This document shows, piece after piece, positions 60,013 to 64,000 of a DNA stretch of 64,000 bases (the stretch's first letter is position 1; the number at the start of each line of letters is the position of its first letter). The DNA comes from CAG-964 sp902789345 (GTDB lineage: Bacteria; Bacillota; Clostridia; Oscillospirales; Acutalibacteraceae), in NCBI GenBank assembly GCA_052117325.1, contig JBQKJJ010000013.1; one strand, 5' to 3'. Under the pieces are notes generated by a model. The model saw only the letters and a list, made by a program, of their open reading frames with translations. It was not told the DNA's origin and did no database searches. The translations under genes were made by a program, and so were the position numbers.

Positions 60013-60255
60013 ATGACAGAAAAAGATAAGCAGATAGAAAATATTTTAAATTCTTTGGCACAAAAGCTAGGAGAAAATCCAAATGAAATAAAAAAGAATG
60101 CCCAAAACGGCGAAGTAGGTAACTTACTTAATAAAATGGACAGTAAACAGGCAAGCAAGGTTCAGGAAATTTTAAATGACAGAGAAAAAACTGAACGACT
60201 GCTAAATACGCCCCAGGCGCAGGCTTTGCTAAAAAAATTGATGGGAGATAAATAA
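60013..60255 (+). CDS. Small helical protein, function unknown (1 of 3)
   Basis: The 80-residue, highly charged, probably all-helical protein (MTEKDKQIENILNSLAQKLG) has no Cys and no membrane segment. It starts behind AAAGGTGG and its stop codon meets the next ATG. It seems to form an operon with the next two small genes. I do not recognise it. Confidence 0.7.
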   Translation: MTEKDKQIENILNSLAQKLGENPNEIKKNAQNGEVGNLLNKMDSKQASKVQEILNDREKTERLLNTPQAQALLKKLMGDK

Positions 60256-60603
60256 ATGGATGATCTGACAGGTAAGATAAATCAGCTGTTAAGCGACCCA
60301 CAGGCTATGGACCAAATAATGAGCCTAAAGGATTTAATTTTTGAACAAAAGGACGATAAGCCTCAAAAGCCTGCTAAAGAGGAAGAAAAATCAATGCTGC
60401 CGGTGTTTTCTGACGATACTGCAAAAACAATAATGAAGCTTGTACCCGTTCTTTCAAACATAAAGCAGGACGACGACACAACCAGGCTTTTGCACGCATT
60501 GCGCCCATTTTTAAGCGAGGAAAGACAGCAAAAGCTTGACGAGGCAACAAAAATGCTACAGCTGGTAAAAATTCTGCCTGTTATAAAACAACTTAACTTT
60601 TAA
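60256..60603 (+). CDS. Small helical protein, function unknown (2 of 3)
   Basis: The 115-residue protein has a short N-terminal helix (MDDLTGKINQLLSDPQAMDQ), a Lys/Glu-rich linker and a C-terminal helical half (IMKLVPVLSNIKQDDDTTRL, then LRPFLSEERQQKLDEATKML). It begins directly at the stop of the preceding gene, so translation is coupled. I recall similar pairs in clostridial genomes but no function. Confidence 0.7.
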   Translation: MDDLTGKINQLLSDPQAMDQIMSLKDLIFEQKDDKPQKPAKEEEKSMLPVFSDDTAKTIMKLVPVLSNIKQDDDTTRLLHALRPFLSEERQQKLDEATKMLQLVKILPVIKQLNF

Positions 60604-60615
60604 GGAGAGTTGTAT

Positions 60616-60951
60616 ATGAGAAAGTACGGCGAAGACATAGATAAAATGCAGCAGGACGCTGTTCGCAGAATGCAGGAAATGCAAAGCCGTGGCAAAACAG
60701 GCGGAATGACCGTACAGCACAGCAGGCAGACAAATAATCAACCGGAGGCTAACAATGAAGATTACCGGGAGCCTCAGCCGGTAAAGCGAGAAAACAGAAT
60801 AAGGGAAGCGCCCCCTCACAAACAGGGTAATTTCCTTGACATGCTTTTAAATGACAAGGAGCGCAGTCTTATTGTGCTGCTGCTTGTTTTGTTAAGTGCC
60901 GAAAAAACCGATACGGGTTTAATGCTTGCATTAATTTATCTGCTTTTGTAG
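60616..60951 (+). CDS. Small protein with C-terminal membrane segment (3 of 3)
   Basis: The 111-residue protein starts MRKYGEDIDKMQQDAVRRMQ behind AAGGAG. A Gln/Asn/Arg-rich middle follows and then a hydrophobic C-terminal part (SLIVLLLVLLSAEKTD and LMLALIYLLL) that could be a re-entrant or paired membrane anchor. It would be tail-anchored, with the two soluble neighbours as possible partners. The function is unknown. Confidence 0.68.
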   Translation: MRKYGEDIDKMQQDAVRRMQEMQSRGKTGGMTVQHSRQTNNQPEANNEDYREPQPVKRENRIREAPPHKQGNFLDMLLNDKERSLIVLLLVLLSAEKTDTGLMLALIYLLL

Positions 60952-61082
60952 AGTTAGCGCTAAATGCCTATGTAGACTGACAATAAATCAGCCGATTAAT
61001 TTTATTTAAACATTTAGCACCAAACAAAATACATATTGCATGATTCTGTGAACAACTCTGTACACTTATATCCTCATAATAG

Positions 61083-61136
61083 AACCCACCAAACACGGCG
61101 ACTTTTACGGCTTGCTGTGCTTGGTGGGTTTATTAT
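61083..61136. terminator. Bidirectional terminator between the small-gene operon and sfsA
   Basis: AACCCACCA pairs with TGGTGGGTT in a longer imperfect stem between converging genes. Confidence 0.75.
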
Positions 61137-61137
61137 T

Positions 61138-61818
61138 TTATAATTTAAAAGGTATTGTACTATAAGCACTTATGCTGTTGGGAGTTACTTTACAGCCCAG
61201 CACTAAAATTTCCACGCCTTTTTTGTACGCTTCTCTTAGTGCGGTGCCAAATACAGGGTGGGTAATGTCGTTTGGCACAAAAATCTTGGCGTTGTCCATT
61301 TGAACTATAAATACAGCTATGGCTCGGTAGCCGCTGTGCTTTGCCTTTATAAGCTCATTAATGTGCTTTACGCCACGCTCTGTAGGTGCGTCGGGAAAGC
61401 TAACTGTATCGTTGTTTTCCAGTGTTACGCCCTTTACCTCTGCAAAGATTTTTTCCCTTTCTGTTTCAATATAAAAATCCAATCGGGATTTTCCAAAACT
61501 CACTTCTCCCCTAAGCTGTGTAATATTTTTAAAATATCCGGCGGTTTCTGCCCATTCTCTAAAAATTTTGTTGGGTGCCTGTGAGTCTATATTTATTATT
61601 CTGTTTCCTTTGCGAACCGACACAAGGTCATACATAGTTTTACGGTTTGGGTTGTTGCTTTTTTCGAGATAAACCTCCGCCATAGGTACAAGCAGTTCTT
61701 TGCACCTGCCTGTATTTTTTATATGACACTCACACTCTGTGCCGTTAATTATAACATTGCCTATAAAGCGGTTGGGCCTTTTTATAAATTCACCTTTTAC
61801 TATATTTTTATACTCCAT
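61138..61818 (-). CDS. sfsA: SfsA family DNA/RNA-binding protein
   Basis: The 226-residue protein matches SfsA throughout, with an N-terminal OB-like part (KRPNRFIGNVIINGTECECHIKNTGRCKELL in successive pieces) and a nuclease-like C-terminal part (SRLDFYIE, EVKGVTLENNDTVSFPDAPTERG). SfsA was named as a sugar fermentation stimulator; its real function is unresolved. The ATG at 61818 fits the ribosome binding site GGTAGGGG. Confidence 0.92.
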   Translation of the reverse strand: MEYKNIVKGEFIKRPNRFIGNVIINGTECECHIKNTGRCKELLVPMAEVYLEKSNNPNRKTMYDLVSVRKGNRIINIDSQAPNKIFREWAETAGYFKNITQLRGEVSFGKSRLDFYIETEREKIFAEVKGVTLENNDTVSFPDAPTERGVKHINELIKAKHSGYRAIAVFIVQMDNAKIFVPNDITHPVFGTALREAYKKGVEILVLGCKVTPNSISAYSTIPFKL

Positions 61819-61962
61819 ATTATCCCCTACCATATATATCTTGCAGTGTAGTTATGTTGACACTAATTATAAACAGTATGTTAAAATTAGTAAAGCACTT
61901 TACTGAAAAAACAAACGGTGATATAATTAACAAAACATCTTATTGCTAATGGAGTGAATAAT

Positions 61963-62844
61963 GTGAATAATAACCGAGAAAGCAAAGCTTCAAAGAAAAA
62001 TATAATTATTATAGCCGTTATAGCCGCAGTTGTAGTTATTGGTGCAGTTGTAGGTATAGTTGTTGCCGTTAATAATTCAGGCGGTGGCGGTAATTCAAGT
62101 CAGTCTGAAATTGCTACGGAGATAACCACAGATGAAAACGGAAAAACCGTTGTAATTCAGAAGAACAAGGGCAACAGTTCTGACAATTCTTCCGGTTCTG
62201 GCTCACAGTCCGGCGACGGCAGTTCGTCAACTTCAAACGGAAATAATTCCTCAAATCCGGGAGCAAGCTCATCAAGCAGCAGCGCCTCAAATTCTGACGG
62301 AAGTTCAAATACAAGCAGCTCCGGTTCTAACCAAAACGCAAACGATAATAACAATAGTTCTTCAAGCAGCAGCAAACCGAAGTCCGACAACAGCTCATCA
62401 AGCAGCAGTTCCGGCAGCGACGACAATGGAACAGGTAAAGACCAGGGCGACACGATTGTGGTAAGTGAAGACAAGTTTAAAGCCGGAGACACTGTTACAG
62501 TTTCATATTACTTAACCTGCCCTACAAAGTTTACGGCAATAGACGCTTACATAGCCTACGATTCATCGGTTATGACGCCTGTAAAAGACAGCGTATCTAC
62601 ACCTAATATACAGGGCGGTATGTGCAATGCGGACGCAAAGGACAAGGTTTCGTTTTTATCGGCGTCAGCTACAGCTGTAAACGATTTTTCAAGTGAAAAG
62701 CTTTTGATTAGCTGTAATTTTAAAATAAACAAATCAACTTCAGAAAGCAAAATCAGCCTAAATATTAATGAAATGCTTGACAATGATATTCTAAATATTC
62801 CTGACAGTACATATACCGTCACAGCTAAAATAGAAAAAGCGTAA
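61963..62844 (+). CDS. Membrane-anchored protein with Ser-rich stalk and cohesin-like domain
   Basis: The start is GTG at 61963 after GGAG. The 293-residue protein has one N-terminal membrane segment (about residues 13-37). A stalk of about 100 residues almost wholly of Ser, Asn, Gly and Asp follows. The C-terminal beta domain is FKAGDTVTVSYYLTCPTKFT, then AIDAYIAYDSSVM, the pattern of cohesin or related carbohydrate-binding immunoglobulin-like folds. It would project from the cell surface and bind a dockerin protein or polysaccharide. The domain assignment is by eye. Confidence 0.7.
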   Translation: MNNNRESKASKKNIIIIAVIAAVVVIGAVVGIVVAVNNSGGGGNSSQSEIATEITTDENGKTVVIQKNKGNSSDNSSGSGSQSGDGSSSTSNGNNSSNPGASSSSSSASNSDGSSNTSSSGSNQNANDNNNSSSSSSKPKSDNSSSSSSSGSDDNGTGKDQGDTIVVSEDKFKAGDTVTVSYYLTCPTKFTAIDAYIAYDSSVMTPVKDSVSTPNIQGGMCNADAKDKVSFLSASATAVNDFSSEKLLISCNFKINKSTSESKISLNINEMLDNDILNIPDSTYTVTAKIEKA

Positions 62845-62879
62845 TTTTGCAAATTTAGGACTTTATTAAAGCACATAAA

Positions 62880-62918
62880 AACACTCTGCAAAGACAAACA
62901 TTTGCAGAGTGTTTTTTA
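62880..62918 (+). terminator. Terminator of the cohesin-like gene
   Basis: AACACTCTGCAAA pairs perfectly with TTTGCAGAGTGTT, then T's. Confidence 0.9.
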
Positions 62919-62943
62919 ATGTATAAATTTTGAATATTTGTAT

Positions 62944-62969
62944 AAAAAACGACCGGCAAAACCGGTCGC
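62944..62969 (-). terminator. 5S rRNA terminator
   Basis: CGACCGG pairs with CCGGTCG; on the minus strand a T run follows. Confidence 0.85.
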
Positions 62970-62979
62970 TAATAATTAT

Positions 62980-63095
62980 GTTGGCGTTTTCCTATCTTCC
63001 CGGGCCGTCACCAGCCAAGTATTTTCGGCACCGCTGAGCTTAACTTCTGTGTTCGGGATGGGAACAGGTGTACCCTCAGTGTCATCAACACCAAC
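62980..63095 (-). rRNA. rrf: 5S ribosomal RNA
   Basis: The minus strand reads GTTGGTGTTGATGACACTGA at its 5' end. The conserved 5S core CCCATCCCGAACACAGAAGT follows, then TAAGCTC, and helix I closes with CGCCAAC. It is about 116 bases, which is normal. No 23S or 16S gene lies upstream; the gene has its own promoter and terminator. Confidence 0.95.
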
Positions 63096-63127
63096 TATAA
63101 CTTAGTTGTATTTTCAACTGCTAAACT

Positions 63128-63156
63128 ATATTATCACTTTTATAAATAAAAGTCAA
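63128..63156 (-). promoter_or_regulatory. 5S rRNA promoter
   Basis: On the minus strand TTGACT (63156-63151), 17 bases, TAATAT (63133-63128), about 35 bases before the mature 5S RNA. Confidence 0.75.
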
Positions 63157-63307
63157 TAGGAAAAGTTTATTTTTTCGAAAAATTTTTTAGAATGAATTTG
63201 TAAAGTGTAATCCGTATAATTTATATAGTTAAAATTATACATTATTACTAATTTTTCCGGTTGAATAATTACAAAACAGAGAAAAAATAAAAAACAAATT
63301 GTAAATA

Positions 63308-63336
63308 TTGTTTTACTAATAAAAATAAGTTATAAT
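63308..63336 (+). promoter_or_regulatory. Promoter of the secreted-protein gene
   Basis: TATAAT (63331-63336) lies 17 bases after TTGTTT (63308-63313), followed by AATGGAGG as ribosome binding site near 63360. Confidence 0.55.
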
Positions 63337-63376
63337 ATACAATGTCTAATCAAATAAGAATGGAGGTAATAAACAA

Positions 63377-64000
63377 ATGAGTAGACGATTTTTAAGCATC
63401 GCATTAAGTATGATACTTGCTACAAGTTCATTCTTTACCGGTGCGGCCAGCGCTTCTGCGGCTGATGAATCAAATGGTAGTGCAGAAAAAGATAGTGCTG
63501 TTGCAAGTCAGTCAAGCAAAGATGACCCTGTTACATTAAATATATATAGTTATCGTTTGTCTGACGAGGGTTATTATGACAGACCTGTTGGCAGTAAGAT
63601 TTTTTCAGAAACTAAGACTGATTATCATCAGGTTAAAGTTAACAGAGGCGACACCATCAAGGTCAAAGTAAGGTTATTTGCCGAAACCGAGTCAATAGTG
63701 ACATCAATGAGAGTCCGTTATGATTTACATAAGGACAATTTAAAGTGGACTACTCAGTACGACGGTAAGGGCGATGAAATGACTGGTAGCCTGGAAGACT
63801 TTATGGGTTGGTATAAAGATACCAAGAGTACCCTAAGGTATATTCCAAGACAAGAAGGATCCCTGATTTCAACAATTTCGGATGATGTTTTTGAAGCAGT
63901 ACAGTGGAATTCTAATTGGCAGCCTTTACTTGATACGCTTTACTATGACGAGTTTCAAAATCCTGTATTGGATATGGGCGTATGTGATTTGTCAACCAGC
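63377..64000 (+). CDS. Secreted protein, N-terminal part (runs off the window)
   Basis: The ATG at 63377 behind GGAGGT opens a frame of 208 codons to the window edge. A cleavable signal peptide is clear (MSRRFLSIALSMILATSSFF, then an ASA-type cleavage site near residue 28). A Ser-rich linker leads to a beta-rich domain (VNRGDTIKVKVRLFAETESI; MRVRYDLHKDNLKW) that resembles the start of a cohesin-like or bacterial immunoglobulin-like domain. The protein probably acts outside the cell. The identity depends on the missing part. Confidence 0.75.
   Translation, partial: MSRRFLSIALSMILATSSFFTGAASASAADESNGSAEKDSAVASQSSKDDPVTLNIYSYRLSDEGYYDRPVGSKIFSETKTDYHQVKVNRGDTIKVKVRLFAETESIVTSMRVRYDLHKDNLKWTTQYDGKGDEMTGSLEDFMGWYKDTKSTLRYIPRQEGSLISTISDDVFEAVQWNSNWQPLLDTLYYDEFQNPVLDMGVCDLSTS

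Noticed and set aside
63096..63376. A 23S rRNA 3' end upstream of the 5S gene
   Set aside because: The sequence is AT-rich with promoter elements for both directions and shows no 23S-like conserved sequence.

Overview
The window is a chromosomal segment around the replication origin of a low-G+C, anaerobic member of the Bacillota, most likely a clostridium of the Ruminococcaceae/Oscillospirales type. The evidence is the gene set (Firmicute-type YidC/KhpB, RemB, Soj/ParB with the Bacillus-type 16-bp parS, PhoP/PhoR-style signalling), sigma-A promoters of the TTGACA-N17-TATAAT type, many TTG start codons, a reverse rubrerythrin, a two-subunit fumarase and a cohesin-like surface protein. A species cannot be named from the sequence alone. 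No phage, transposon, CRISPR array or restriction system was seen.

Layout. Positions 1-1262 hold the 3' end of a long repeat protein. Then, leftward, come rpmH, rnpA, yidD, yidC and khpB (jag). The origin region lies around dnaA, and the dnaA-dnaN gap carries a CTA repeat that looks like a DnaA-trio. Rightward follow dnaN, an S4-domain gene, recF, remB, two small zinc-ribbon membrane proteins, gyrB, a small membrane protein, a thioesterase and gyrA. After these come mnmE, mnmG, rsmG, two ParB-family genes flanking soj, serS and guaB. In Bacillus the mnmE-to-parB block lies on the other side of dnaA, so the origin region is rearranged.

From 25.7 to 42 kb the genes are shorter units on both strands. 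They cover oxidative stress (perR, reverse rubrerythrin), cell wall (polysaccharide deacetylase, amidase, a G5/3D-domain hydrolase), rarA, glyA, a lipoprotein, fumarase, nadE, htrA, a tRNA-Thr and a MATE exporter behind a probable guanidine-IV riboswitch. asnB follows. From 44.2 to 51 kb lies a complete phosphate regulon, pstSCAB-phoU-phoBR, with phased Pho boxes before pstS and before phoB. PstS is circularly permuted.

From 51 to 64 kb come a Tim44-like/SPFH zinc-ribbon gene pair, two PH-domain membrane proteins, ilvB, citrate synthase, tRNA-Met and tRNA-Glu, a small Cys-rich protein, a phosphodiesterase, three small conserved-looking genes, sfsA, a cohesin-like anchored protein, a solitary 5S rRNA and the start of a secreted protein that runs off the window.

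The most interesting non-coding signals are: three tandem promoters of identical architecture before htrA (TTCAA-N6-TTCAA-N11-TATTAT); a row of hairpins with pyrimidine-rich loops between htrA and tRNA-Thr; the phoB promoter whose -10 box lies in the loop of the preceding terminator; and the MATE leader.
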